A DNA stretch of 64,000 nucleotides, taken from contig CAUEFI010000014.1 in the NCBI GenBank assembly GCA_958477305.1, positions 18,039 through 82,038 of the forward strand, written 5' to 3'. This document shows, in pieces, positions 25,201 through 32,569 of this stretch. Position 1 is the first letter of the stretch; each line of letters opens with the position of its first letter. A program made the position numbers and the translations under genes. The stretch is from HGM12998 sp900756495 (GTDB taxonomy: Bacteria > Bacillota > Clostridia > Oscillospirales > Oscillospiraceae). The notes beneath the pieces were generated by a model that made no database searches, was not told the origin of the DNA, and saw nothing but the letters and a program-made list of their open reading frames with translations.

Positions 25201-28200
25201 CCGATCGTCACCGGAAACAGCGGCCGTATTATAGCAGCCGCCAATGGTGAGCGTACCGCTGTAGCTGAACTTCTGTCCCACGATGCCACCGGCGTACTCG
25301 CTTCCAGTGACCGCCGCTTCGTTACCGCAGTTCTGAATAACAACGTAATCGGTTCTTCCTGCGATACCGCCGGCATAGTTCCCCTCGACGCTGCCCTGCA
25401 CAACCATGTTTTTCAGCTCCGCATTTTGGGAAGAGGTGCCCTTGACATAGCCGAACAGCCCGGCAAGTTCCGCACCGGCAACATTCAGGCCGGAGACGGT
25501 ATACCCGCCGCCGTCAAAGGTGCCGGAGTAATACGCAGAGGATGTATTTCCGATGGGCGTCCATGGATAATCCCCCAGATCGATGTCGTCGGTGAGGAGG
25601 GCGTTATAGTTCGCGCCTGCGCCGCTGTTGACCTGCGCGGCAAACCAGGCCAGCTCCGCCCCGCTGGAGATCTCATATACGCCCTCCCCGTTGGGGGTTA
25701 CTGCTTCCTGACTCTCGCCATCCCACTGGGAACTGGCCTGAAGGGTGATATCCACGTGCTGCGCGCCGCTCTCGTTGCCGTTGACGGAGAGCGCTCCCTC
25801 CGCCTTGGCGTAGCCCTTGGCCCTGACCGTGTAGTGGTATCCGCCGGTTGGCAGGAGGTAGGTGCCGTCGGCCTCAGCCGCTACGGCCCGGCCGTCGCCG
25901 TCATAGGTCACGGTAATCTGGGCCAGCTCCGCCGCCTCAGCGGGCGTCACGCGGAAGGAGACCGTACGCTTGCCGGCCAGGGTGAGGGTGACGGCCTGCG
26001 CCGCTGTCCCGCCGTCTACCGTTACGGATCCCCGCTCCGTGATATATCCAAAGGCGGATACGCTGTAGGTGTATGTACCGTCGGGCAGACGGTAGGTGGT
26101 CGTGCCGCCTGCGGAGGAGATGGGGAGTATGACCTCTTCCGCGGCATTTATCAGGGTCACCGCGGCCTCTGCCGGGGTGGTGGCAATGGTCACCTCATAT
26201 TTGGGCGTGGTATCCTGGAAGGTCAGGATGGGATAGCCGCTGTTGATGGGCTGATCCGCCATGTCCTTCTGGAACGCCGCGCCCAGCTCTGCGACAAAGC
26301 CGGCGGACTTCATCTCCGCCTCGGTCTTGGCTGTGGCGTTGGCGTCGGCGCCGGTGGTGGAGAGATAGTAGACATTTTCCACGGTGCCGCTGTTCTTTTT
26401 GCCGACAGCCGGATTGGCATCAGAAGCTCCGCTTACGGTACCTGCTGTATAACAATTCCTGACGAGGGCGTTGCTGTCGTTCAGAGCCCCGACCAGGCCG
26501 CCCGTGTATCCGGAGGTATTGGTCACGCCGCCGCAGTTATAGCAATTTTCAATGGTGCTTTTGTTGTATACCCGCCCGACGAGGCCGCCGACATTATAAC
26601 CACGGCCCGATATGTCGCCCAGATTTGCACAGGATCGGACGGAGGTATTCCCGCCGTAAATGTCTCCAACGAGGCCGCCTGTAAAACCGCCGCTGCTGAC
26701 CACGTTGACCCTGCTGATGCAGTTTTCCAAAGTAGTGCCGTAACCGGCCTGGGCCAGCAGACCGGCGGCGTATTGCCCGGCCTTGACGCTGCCTTTGACG
26801 GTCAGGTTGCGAACCGTCGCACCGTTTGTATAACCGAACAGCGCCTGATAAGTAGAGCTGCTGTCAATATTCAGTCCGTTGATGATATATCCCTGCCCGT
26901 CAAATACGCCTTTATAGGCGCGAGACGAAGTGTTCCCGATCGGCGTCCAGTTTTTGCCGCCCAGGTCGATATCCCGGGTCAGGGCGGCATCGTAGGAAGC
27001 GCCGCGTCCGGCGTTGACCTCCTGGGCCAGCCAGGCCAACTCCGCCCCGCTGGAGATCTGGTAGACGCCGTCCTGCTTGGCCGGTTCCAGAATGTCGTCT
27101 GCGCCCTCCCAGGCGGTCTTTTCCTCCAGGGGAATCGTGACGTTCTGCGTGCCTGATTCCGCTGCCTGGGAGAGGTCGATATCGCCTGCCTGCCTGGCGT
27201 AATTGCCGCTCTTGAAGGTCCAGGCATAGTCATGCCCCACAGGCAGCTCGAACACCAGTCCGCCGTCTTCGGCAGGGGCCAGTACCCTGTCTCCGGTCTT
27301 GACCTCCAGCGTGCCGTTTTCGATGTCCGCGCCGTCGATCAGATCCCCGTAAGTAAAAGTGACGGTATAGGCCGGCTGTTTCTCCAAGGTGACTGCTACA
27401 GTCTGCCCGCTGCCGGCCAGCGTGACCGTTCCGTCAGCGCTCTCATATCCGAAGGCCGACGCGGTCCAGTAATACGTTCCGTTTTCCAGGGTATAGGTAT
27501 ATCCGTCCGCGCTGTCGGGCGTAAGCTCGGTTTCTCGCCCGGCGTCGCTGAAAAGCGTGAATTCGGCGTCAGCCTGTGTCAGAGTAAAACTCAGCTCATA
27601 GACGGGCGCCCAGACGGCGTACAGGTGGGTGTCCTGCGATATGGTGATGGAAGCCCCATCCGCATAGTCGATATCGCTGCTGCCTTCGCTTGTGGCCCAG
27701 CCTTTGAAAATGTGCCCTTCATAAGCAAAGGGGTTGTACATGAGGGTTCCTGAGTCAAAAATGCCCTGATTTTGGGTTTCATTTGTATTATTATTGGCGT
27801 GGAAAATGACCTGCGCGGGCAGCGTGGCCTGGAAATTCTTCAGCCAGATACAATCGCTGCTGGTATCGTCGCTGTATACATAATCGCGGTAATAAGAGAT
27901 GGTAATGGTATCGCCAGCATCGGCCTGTACAACAGCTGTACCAGTTTTTTCGCCGTTGCAGCCGGTAACCCCGCTCCCATAATTGGAATAGTTATAAAGT
28001 GTGGTATTCCCGTTTTTTACTTCCAGACCGGATGATGACGGGCTGCTGATTTTATAATCAAACGTCAGTATTGCTGCCTGGTTTATCTTGAGTGTCAGAG
28101 TTGATCGGGTAAACGTTGTATCAATTGTACCCGATTTCAGCCACGGTCCTCCCTCGGTTTCTGTATCCACGGTAAATGGATAATTGCTTGTGTTTTCCGC

Positions 28201-28329
28201 ACTGACGACACTGCTGACGGTGGTAAAGAAGTCGTCAAACTGGGGCTCGTCTGCCGCCCGTGTCTGGACAGGCAGTATGCCCGCCAGTATGACGACAGAC
28301 AGCAGAAATGCGCACAGCCTCTTTTTCAT
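19201..28329 (-). CDS. giant SLH-anchored surface protein with transcobalamin-like module
   Basis: 3042 residues. A signal peptide (about 1-25) is followed by an InlB-type beta-repeat (about 170-243, ending GWATSEGSSD...HLYAVWAP). Four GLUG-type blocks follow (about 420-703, 881-1176, 1428-1770 and 1903-2243); they share ISSGAELAWLA-like starts, FDGQGYIINGL and repeated GGLVG motifs. PEGA-like segments and a fibronectin-like region (about 1176-1420) lie between them. One DUF4430 domain is at about 1780-1890. A helical repeat region resembling terpenoid-cyclase or cobalamin-binding barrels (about 2371-2640, with SDPDTAGVALAALARF) is followed by a second DUF4430 domain (about 2676-2779), a FIVAR-like helix pair (2796-2857) and three SLH domains (2863-3041). 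The barrel plus DUF4430 order matches intrinsic factor and transcobalamin. The upstream cobalamin riboswitch supports a B12-capture role; ligand binding is inferred. GGAGGAG precedes the ATG. Confidence 0.88.
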   Translation of the reverse strand: MKKRLCAFLLSVVILAGILPVQTRAADEPQFDDFFTTVSSVVSAENTSNYPFTVDTETEGGPWLKSGTIDTTFTRSTLTLKINQAAILTFDYKISSPSSSGLEVKNGNTTLYNYSNYGSGVTGCNGEKTGTAVVQADAGDTITISYYRDYVYSDDTSSDCIWLKNFQATLPAQVIFHANNNTNETQNQGIFDSGTLMYNPFAYEGHIFKGWATSEGSSDIDYADGASITISQDTHLYAVWAPVYELSFTLTQADAEFTLFSDAGRETELTPDSADGYTYTLENGTYYWTASAFGYESADGTVTLAGSGQTVAVTLEKQPAYTVTFTYGDLIDGADIENGTLEVKTGDRVLAPAEDGGLVFELPVGHDYAWTFKSGNYARQAGDIDLSQAAESGTQNVTIPLEEKTAWEGADDILEPAKQDGVYQISSGAELAWLAQEVNAGRGASYDAALTRDIDLGGKNWTPIGNTSSRAYKGVFDGQGYIINGLNIDSSSTYQALFGYTNGATVRNLTVKGSVKAGQYAAGLLAQAGYGTTLENCISRVNVVSSGGFTGGLVGDIYGGNTSVRSCANLGDISGRGYNVGGLVGRVYNKSTIENCYNCGGVTNTSGYTGGLVGALNDSNALVRNCYTAGTVSGASDANPAVGKKNSGTVENVYYLSTTGADANATAKTEAEMKSAGFVAELGAAFQKDMADQPINSGYPILTFQDTTPKYEVTIATTPAEAAVTLINAAEEVILPISSAGGTTTYRLPDGTYTYSVSAFGYITERGSVTVDGGTAAQAVTLTLAGKRTVSFRVTPAEAAELAQITVTYDGDGRAVAAEADGTYLLPTGGYHYTVRAKGYAKAEGALSVNGNESGAQHVDITLQASSQWDGESQEAVTPNGEGVYEISSGAELAWFAAQVNSGAGANYNALLTDDIDLGDYPWTPIGNTSSAYYSGTFDGGGYTVSGLNVAGAELAGLFGYVKGTSSQNAELKNMVVQGSVEGNYAGGIAGRTDYVVIQNCGNEAAVTGSEYAGGIVGQKFSYSGTLTIGGCYNTAAVSGDDRAGGILGYVSGAADVRHCYNTGNIAAGTSGYAGGIRASSSSLGGATESCYHTGTTSGKSTGPILANNIGDVTDCFYLGSEIAGAAGTAKTSDELKNLVDTLNAGADPALWKSVSSLNAGYPVLAWQKAGDGSGETGGKLNKATGLAWQKDAYGLDTGVASWSAVPNADSYTVILWDYWSHETEYGAENGLSPIKTVTGVQGTSYDFTQDIVDNGPSWYYFTVTPIAAEGSGYESGDLPVWDDETQTGDVYDYINMMNDVCYRYTAQLDMPAGLMWMGPAARWEFVDDAMGYLVSLYRVDDNNVAQYTAGGLVGGQTNTLDCTNYFAVGGRYVFTVTALSEEYLLTGIADKNSPESRLSSDATNGGTERGIYIAEAIPEPDPGETDRTGWVAISSAEQWMELANMEDLPSAGDPQTSQQAVEWAKKYYLTADLDFSNLSAADQVRTKSIGNATNRFTGIMDGNGHKITGLTLSNYDSGLFAYIGSSGQVYDMTIDGANVQFSDNAAVLALNNYGTIRDCLIVNCNITADTGAVLGGMVSRNYGVVRDSAVQGGTLKSNSVTATGHAGFVGANEGGLIERCWTSMNVDTQSDYAGGFVGLGYGGTIRNCFALGNVSARGYSGGFAGRSVYEGNTYQNCYAAGVVSVTDSGTGHGFIGGNKPDSAFQCDQSEGIENCYYNASSPADENGAQAKTLAEMQSSDFLIKLAGSSGAWLQAADKNGGLPYLADVFVPEDLPTSAMTVQIALAAYDKDSYAFSQMGEIISVTLQSSGNTRVVDVMDAAAGQGLLTYSYDTTPTFGRYIHTINGYAVEDPDGWMFTINDSLSSVSASLATVQDGDKLLWYEGTTENRFLPPAWDDLSGADIQWVDIGSPEALLALANSSDAGTLSENYRLTADLDLTDVSFPGIGTAALPFTGVFDGQGHTISNAAISGTANTGFFGVIKGATIKNLTLEHATVTGTDKVGVLAGWAQTELDKDDMGDGKANLIGNCHVSGAVAGTEAVGGLVGLNGGESDPDTLFSISSAIDKCTADVDVTVTGRGSKVGGLVGNNSGVITKSASLGDVHAENASMVGGLAGESYDGSIYDSHAEGNVTGSSHTGGFAGSSSGVVRNCYSLGDVSGKDYTGGFAGSLTHADNVIGAGKVTVIEGGSHGYNGGLAGQLNGTLTGVDSQITIKEAYGNCMTAGGGSISIIGNSHNYQSESQKAVLESLTLSSQAEVSQKLYEMFGVNPLVSDALRAEAAKYAEIILADAAAGETVSLLKAGEAADHTAFTVEYKVDSDYLTGGPEVTLVKVNDTSATLTTHVTVSLTETATGDVYLLTVSVILPVGQDAMQELMDAIAAGYTDSSDGWTVMDMAVYSSLPGKTAATSEQALQNALNLLITEAAGDSATASDRARIEIVLRAMGIDSSKLYPANSNTPFSNAQKLAGMDLTSGGYYAAPYLLLANLQGNLQLTDGQITHLISLLKAGMGDGLFGYEWDGVTYSDPDTAGVALAALARFYSSNEEAKTVVDTILSALPGAMNAAGSLGSANSDAMVILGLLAVGQDPYELKAASGASVVDGLLSYVNRATNSFQFGGMDNALATEQGFRALVALTAWQQGTSYNLYDFSSNSIVPGRATGSGEVTPPEDPDTDKTINVTFTLKTDAEIWIPATPVTVKEGATVYHVFTAALQDRGDMSAVGAATGYVKSVTKGDVTLAEFDKGPNSGWLFKVNGELPAVGLTSCPVKEGDNVLFYYTTDWTQDPQAGSVIGGTPKTADQKAADAVSALIAAIGTVTADSGDAIQAARDAYDALTAAQKALVDNYDVLTAAERQYAALTGQLPFKDVQGHWAADAIQYVYAKGLMNGVGDDTFAPGQSLDRAMLVTILYRLEGSDPVTESSGFSDVGSDTWYTDAVLWAKENEIVNGYDNGTFGPEDPITREQIAAILYRYAVFKAYPTASESDLGGYTDAGEISGYAIPAMKWANAQGLITGTSATTLLPTGTASRAEAAVILMRFCEIFVK

Positions 28330-28400
28330 AAAACTCCTCCTGTTTCATCATTGAACGTTCCTATATCTAAACTGCCTTTTTCGGCAGGATTTGCTGAAAA

Positions 28401-28439
28401 ATAAAAAAGTGCCGATTTTGCAAAAAGCAAAATCGACAC
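28401..28439 (-). terminator. riboswitch-controlled intrinsic terminator
   Basis: On the minus strand GTGTCGATTTTGC, loop TTTTT, GCAAAATCGGCAC, followed by TTTTTTAT. It lies between the cobalamin aptamer and the start of the 3042-residue gene, so it would stop transcription when the aptamer is occupied. A further hairpin TCTCCGGGT / ACCCGGAGA (28462-28486) sits between the two and could be part of the switch. Confidence 0.88.
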
Positions 28440-28491
28440 GCCCGTATTCGCGTATGCGATATCTCCGGGTTTTACACACCCGGAGAGACAA

Positions 28492-28735
28492 GGAAAAATG
28501 CAAGTCTTCCGATTTGCGTTAGGGATGTTAAAACATCCTGCGTCCGTTTCCTACCTTCCCACAGAGGAACAAAATCCTCTGCAGTGGCGGCCTTTCGGCC
28601 AGGCTTTGCAGCTTCGGAACGGCCTCACGCTTACGGCGCCGGCTACATGGGGACTTTCACCCCGTTCCATCTACGCCGCGCCTGACCTCCAAGTGGGCCG
28701 TTACAGCAACGGCGGCAAATTTCCATTATGCTTTT
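28492..28735 (-). promoter_or_regulatory. cobalamin (B12) riboswitch aptamer
   Basis: Read on the minus strand in order: a 5' strand with AATTTGC, then GGTCAGGCGC, GGAAC followed by GGGGTGAAAGTCCCC (28649-28663 region), GCCGGCGCCGTAAGCG, GCCACTGC (28581-28588), TGGGAAGG (28554-28561) and the 3' B12 box GCAAATCGGAAGACTTGC (28500-28517). The 3' GCAAAT can close on the 5' ATTTGC. These are the class hallmarks and match the layout of the btuB leader. A terminator follows, so gene expression should fall when cobalamin is plentiful. Confidence 0.93.
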
Positions 28736-28834
28736 GTAAATTGATGCGTTTGGATTTTCGCGACTGGAGGGAGCGGTAAGATTCTGAATTGACCCGCCCC
28801 ATCTCAAGATCCACGCAGTAACTTGCTGCGGCTT

Positions 28835-28863
28835 ATTATAGCAGACCTCAGAGGGAAAGTCCA
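28835..28863 (-). promoter_or_regulatory. promoter of the riboswitch leader
   Basis: On the minus strand TGGACT (28858-28863) and TATAAT (28835-28840), 17 bases apart. The resulting leader is about 500 nt and contains the aptamer and terminator. Confidence 0.65.
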
Positions 28864-29030
28864 CATGAATCTTGGAATGAATACCGGAGGGACTGCAGGA
28901 TTATCATACATATTGGACAGAAAAAAGGGCGTCTTTGCCGTAGAAATCCTCAATCCCATAGGGGAGGCCTGATAAAAACGCTTTGCTTTTCTTTTTGGCG
29001 CGGAAATTTCTGTATTTCCGGTGCGTTGTA

Positions 29031-29039
29031 TGCTATACT
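29031..29039 (+). promoter_or_regulatory. extended -10 element for the nucleotidyltransferase operon
   Basis: TGC followed by TATACT (29034-29039), 36 bases before the start codon; the -35 is weak. The stretch 28864-29030 holds nothing else that I recognise. Confidence 0.5.
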
Positions 29040-29075
29040 GAGACAGAGAATTTGAAAAAGGGGAAGTGTCATCCG

Positions 29076-29828
29076 ATGGAACAGAATGTCAAGGCCGTGG
29101 TACTGGCGGCGGGCAAGGGAACCCGGCTGCGTACAGAGGGCGTCGATCTGCCTAAGGTGCTGCGCCAGGCAGCCGGAAAAGCGTTGCTGGACTATGTGCT
29201 GGAGGCCCTGTCTTTTCTGAAGCAGTCCGACGTCGTGCTTGTAGCCGGTTATCAGCGGGACAAAGTGCTCTCCGCATTTCCCGGCTATCCAACCGCCGTT
29301 CAGGAGCCGCAGTTGGGGACCGGCCATGCAGTTCAATGTGCCAGGGAGCTCCTGAACGGGTTCCGGGGCAGCATTCTGGTATGCTATGGCGACATGCCGC
29401 TCATGCGCCGGGAGACCTATGAGTCGCTGATCAATACGCACCGCCGGGAGGGTAACGACTGTACGCTGCTCTCGGTCATTTCGGAGGAGACGCTGCCCTA
29501 TGGGCGAGTCGTCCGCAGCGCTGACGGCTCTTTTGCACGTATTGTGGAGGACAAGGACTGTACCAGTGAGGAAAAGGCCATCCGGGAGCTCAACGTGGGG
29601 GTATATGTCTTTGAGTCGGCGCCCCTGTGGGAGGCTCTGGAGCAGCTCAGGCCCAACAATGCCCAAGGGGAGCTCTATCTCACCGACGCCCCTGCCCATA
29701 TCCTGGCCAGGGGCGGTAAGGTGGGGGTTTGCCCCACCTGTACGGCGGAGGAGATGCTGGGCGTCAATACGGTGGAGCAGCTCATGCAGGTAGAGGAGAT
29801 TGTGAGAAGGCGGGGCGAAAGCGTATGA
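29076..29828 (+). CDS. GlmU-like nucleotidyltransferase (pyrophosphorylase domain only)
   Basis: 250 residues. The nucleotide-binding signature LAAGKGTRLRTEGVDLPKVL is at about 9-28, followed by GTGHAVQCA near 85, CYGDMPLM near 105 and a region like that of GlmU, ELNVGVYVFE near 174. It transfers a nucleotidyl group to a sugar phosphate, most likely UTP to N-acetylglucosamine 1-phosphate. The left-handed beta-helix acetyltransferase half of GlmU is missing. The gene overlaps the next one by ATGA. The ATG at 29076 follows AAAAAGGGGAAGTG. Confidence 0.85.
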   Translation: MEQNVKAVVLAAGKGTRLRTEGVDLPKVLRQAAGKALLDYVLEALSFLKQSDVVLVAGYQRDKVLSAFPGYPTAVQEPQLGTGHAVQCARELLNGFRGSILVCYGDMPLMRRETYESLINTHRREGNDCTLLSVISEETLPYGRVVRSADGSFARIVEDKDCTSEEKAIRELNVGVYVFESAPLWEALEQLRPNNAQGELYLTDAPAHILARGGKVGVCPTCTAEEMLGVNTVEQLMQVEEIVRRRGESV

Positions 29829-30625
29829 AGATATTTCTCAGCGCAGATATCGAAGGGACCTGCGGCATTGTGGATCGCGCCGAAACAGACAGAGGCAGCG
29901 TTGCCGACTACACCCCCCTTGCCAGACAGATGGCTCTGGAGGTAAAGGCGGCCTGCGAAGGAGCACTGGCCGCCGGGGCGAACGAGATCCTGATCAAGGA
30001 CGCCCACGGTACGGCCCGCAATCTGGATCATGGGCAGCTGCCCCGCCGGACCAGGCTGATGCGCGGCTGGACCGGAGATCCCCTGTCCATGATGAGCGGA
30101 TTGGACAGGGAGAACTTTGGAGCGGTATTCTTTACAGGTTACCACGCTTGGGCGGGCTGCGGCGGTAATCCGCTGTCCCATACCATGAACGGCAGGAATG
30201 AGTATATCACTATCAACGGCGAACGGGCCAGCGAGTTTCTGATTAACTCCTACACCGCCGGGTATTATGGTGTCCCTGTAGCGTTTCTGTCTGGGGACAG
30301 CGCTCTGTGCGGCTATGCCAAGAGCCTGATTCCGGGCATAACCGCTGTGGCCGTCAACGAGGGACGGGGCGGAGCCTTCACCGCCGTGCATCCGGAGGAG
30401 GCGGTTGAGGCCATCCGGGCGGGAGCCGAAACGGCGCTGCAAAGGGCCGCGGACTGTATGGTTCCTATGCCGGATTATTTTGAGACGGTTGTCCGCTTTC
30501 GCCGGCACGAGGACGCCTATGCCGGACATTTCTACCCGGGCGCCTCCCTGGAAGATGAAAAAAATGTCTGTTTCGCCTCGGAAGACTGGTTTGAAATACT
30601 CAGATTCTTTCACTTTGTACTGTAA
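29825..30625 (+). CDS. D-aminopeptidase, M55 family (DppA-like)
   Basis: 266 residues. Zinc-ligand motifs of DppA are visible: SADIEG near 6, KDAHGTARN near 58, GYHAWAGCGGNPLSHT near 103 and a later FLSGDSALC near 150. DppA-type enzymes remove N-terminal D-amino acids from peptides such as D-Ala-D-Ala and form decamers in the cytoplasm. The ATG overlaps the upstream stop. Its role next to a sugar nucleotidyltransferase fits recycling of cell-wall fragments. Confidence 0.92.
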   Translation: MKIFLSADIEGTCGIVDRAETDRGSVADYTPLARQMALEVKAACEGALAAGANEILIKDAHGTARNLDHGQLPRRTRLMRGWTGDPLSMMSGLDRENFGAVFFTGYHAWAGCGGNPLSHTMNGRNEYITINGERASEFLINSYTAGYYGVPVAFLSGDSALCGYAKSLIPGITAVAVNEGRGGAFTAVHPEEAVEAIRAGAETALQRAADCMVPMPDYFETVVRFRRHEDAYAGHFYPGASLEDEKNVCFASEDWFEILRFFHFVL

Positions 30626-30636
30626 GGAGGGTGGAC

Positions 30637-31494
30637 ATGCCGGATAGGAAAAGTGACCTGTGCCTGGCAGTGCTGATTGATGCCGACAATGCACCGCGGA
30701 CCGCCATCAAGGATGTGATGGCGGAGGTGGCGGTGTATGGTACGCCTACCCTCAAGAGGATTTACGGCGATTGGACCAGCCCGAACATGAGCACCTGGAA
30801 GCCGCTGTTGCTGGAAAATGCCATCACGCCCATTCAGCAGTATGGCTACACCACCGGGAAGAACTCCACCGACAGCGCCATGATCATTGATGCAATGGAT
30901 ATCCTGTACTCGGGCCGGGTGGACGGCTTTGTACTGGTATCCAGCGACAGCGATTTCACCCGCCTTGCGATTCGCCTGCGGGAGGCCGGGATGAAGGTCT
31001 ATGGCATGGGTGAGAGAAAAACACCGGCCCCCTTTATTGTGGCCTGTGACAAATTCGTATATATTGAAGTCATCCGGGCCGCCGGGGAACAGGAGCGGGC
31101 CCGGGAGGCTGAGGCTGCCCGGGAGGAGACACAGCCGCCTGCCGTCCCGGCAAAGGCCAAGCGGACAGGTAAGAAAAAAGGGGCGGAGGCCGTGCTGCCG
31201 CCGGCGCCTGAGGCTGCGGCTCCCATTCAGCCTGACCAAAGAGTTCCGCCTGAAGTGGTCAATCTCATTGCGGACTCACTGGATATTCTGGCCGACGAGG
31301 ACGGGTATACGTTTATGGGGGAGCTGGGCAACTTGCTGGTAAAAAAGCAGCCTGACTTTGATCCGCGCAATTTTGGCTTTTCCAAGCTGACAAACTTGGT
31401 GCGTTCTTTGGAGCGGTTTGAAGTGGATGTGCGGCAGACCAGCCTGCCCCATGTCAAGCATATTTACGTCAGGGATAAGCGGACAAAAAAATAG
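30637..31494 (+). CDS. NYN-domain nuclease with C-terminal OST-HTH/LOTUS domain
   Basis: 285 residues. The PIN-like NYN domain (about 1-150) has the acidic residues of LIDADNAPR near 13, the NSTDSAMIIDAMD segment near 78 and VSSDSDFTRLAIRLRE near 102. A charged Ala/Pro/Lys linker (about 155-200) leads to a winged OST-HTH domain (about 205-285, ending in SLPHVKHIYVRD). NYN proteins are predicted RNases and OST-HTH domains bind RNA, so a role in RNA turnover is likely. AAGGAGG lies 6 bases before the ATG at 30637; a GTG two codons earlier is less likely. Confidence 0.88.
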   Translation: MPDRKSDLCLAVLIDADNAPRTAIKDVMAEVAVYGTPTLKRIYGDWTSPNMSTWKPLLLENAITPIQQYGYTTGKNSTDSAMIIDAMDILYSGRVDGFVLVSSDSDFTRLAIRLREAGMKVYGMGERKTPAPFIVACDKFVYIEVIRAAGEQERAREAEAAREETQPPAVPAKAKRTGKKKGAEAVLPPAPEAAAPIQPDQRVPPEVVNLIADSLDILADEDGYTFMGELGNLLVKKQPDFDPRNFGFSKLTNLVRSLERFEVDVRQTSLPHVKHIYVRDKRTKK

Positions 31495-31496
31495 AG

Positions 31497-31531
31497 AAAG
31501 CGGCCGGCCCGATATCGGGCCGGCCGCTTTT
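31497..31531. terminator. bidirectional terminator, 34-bp perfect palindrome
   Basis: AAAGCGGCCGGCCCGAT meets its exact complement (31514-31530), giving T runs on both strands. It separates the convergent NYN and NlpC/P60 genes. Confidence 0.85.
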
Positions 31532-31583
31532 GCCTCGTGGGAGAGCGGAGGCGGAGACGTGTTGCCGCGGGGAACGGCAGCGC

Positions 31584-32438
31584 TCAGAAGTTCAGGCGGT
31601 TCTCCGCTTCTTGCTCCAGCGGGAAAATACTCCCCACAGCGATAAGATTTTCAGCCAAATCGGAGCGATAATCCGCATCTTCTGGATTGAGGCTGTTGAT
31701 TACAACCCCGTCGCTTCCGGTTCTGGCGGTGGCGTGGATGTATTTGCCCTCCCCCAGGTAGAGCGCTACATGGCCGGGGAAGTAAAGCAGATCGCCCGTG
31801 TCCATGGCTTCCCGATTTATTTTGCGGACGGGGAAGCCGGGTTCGATGCGGGAATCACGGAAAATTTTTATGCCGTTGAGCCAATAGGCCATAAAGGTCA
31901 GGCCTGAGCAGTCGATACCCAGCGGGGTTTTTCCGCCCCAGCGGTAGGGAGCGCCCAGATAGCCCATAGCGGCATCGGCAATTGCCCGTCGAAGTGCAAC
32001 AGGCTCCGCTGGAGGGGTGGATTCGCAATAATTGCCCAAAAAATTACACTTTGTATAGCCCTCCCAGTCATCAGGAAGGCGGATCCGCTGCCAGCCCTCC
32101 TCACCGGCGTCTCCCACCAGGGCTACGACAGCCCCGCGGGTCAGAGTCGTGATGCGGGGGGCATCTACTCTGGGAGTGGCCAATACATCCCGAACCGGGC
32201 TGGTAAAGATTTGCCGCGTCTGGCGTGTCCAGTTCTCCCAGGCTTCCCCTCCCAGTACCAGATCAGAGGATCGGGCAAAGCCGATGTAGTTGTAATCCGT
32301 ACGAACCTGTAGGACGCCGGGGATAGCCTCTCCCAGGATTTCCACCCCCCAGCCAAAAAGAAGCTCGTCGACTTGAGTGGCGGAGTTATCCACATCGGAG
32401 AGCAGCGGACAGATAGGGACATTGACGATAGCGTTCAT
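31584..32438 (-). CDS. NlpC/P60 (C40) peptidase with two SH3-like domains
   Basis: 284 residues. Two SH3-like segments (about 1-65 and 75-135) precede a C40 domain with catalytic Cys in GIDCSGLTF near 173, His in GHVALYLG near 222 and a third polar residue in YIHATAR near 233. Such enzymes cut gamma-D-Glu-diamino acid bonds in peptidoglycan peptides. No signal peptide is visible, which fits an intracellular muropeptide recycler (YkfC-like) rather than an exported wall hydrolase. It lies near the M55 D-aminopeptidase, which supports recycling. Confidence 0.88.
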   Translation of the reverse strand: MNAIVNVPICPLLSDVDNSATQVDELLFGWGVEILGEAIPGVLQVRTDYNYIGFARSSDLVLGGEAWENWTRQTRQIFTSPVRDVLATPRVDAPRITTLTRGAVVALVGDAGEEGWQRIRLPDDWEGYTKCNFLGNYCESTPPAEPVALRRAIADAAMGYLGAPYRWGGKTPLGIDCSGLTFMAYWLNGIKIFRDSRIEPGFPVRKINREAMDTGDLLYFPGHVALYLGEGKYIHATARTGSDGVVINSLNPEDADYRSDLAENLIAVGSIFPLEQEAENRLNF

Positions 32439-32569
32439 ATGAGATCACCTCAGAATAAAATTATGCTGCAAAAGTCTTGGCGGCAGAGGAAAAATGTGCT
32501 ATTTTAATGGTAAAGTCTGGCTTGTTTAACAAAAAGACAAAAAATCAAACGCGGAGAGGGGGCTCCTCC

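Noticed and set aside
25426..27156. Long plus-strand frame of 576 codons opposite the giant gene
   Set aside because: It mirrors the repetitive GC-rich codons of the minus-strand gene and shows no start signal or domain.
28498..28779. 93-codon plus-strand frame upstream of the nucleotidyltransferase
   Set aside because: It lies antisense to the cobalamin riboswitch, has no ribosome binding site and no protein-like pattern.
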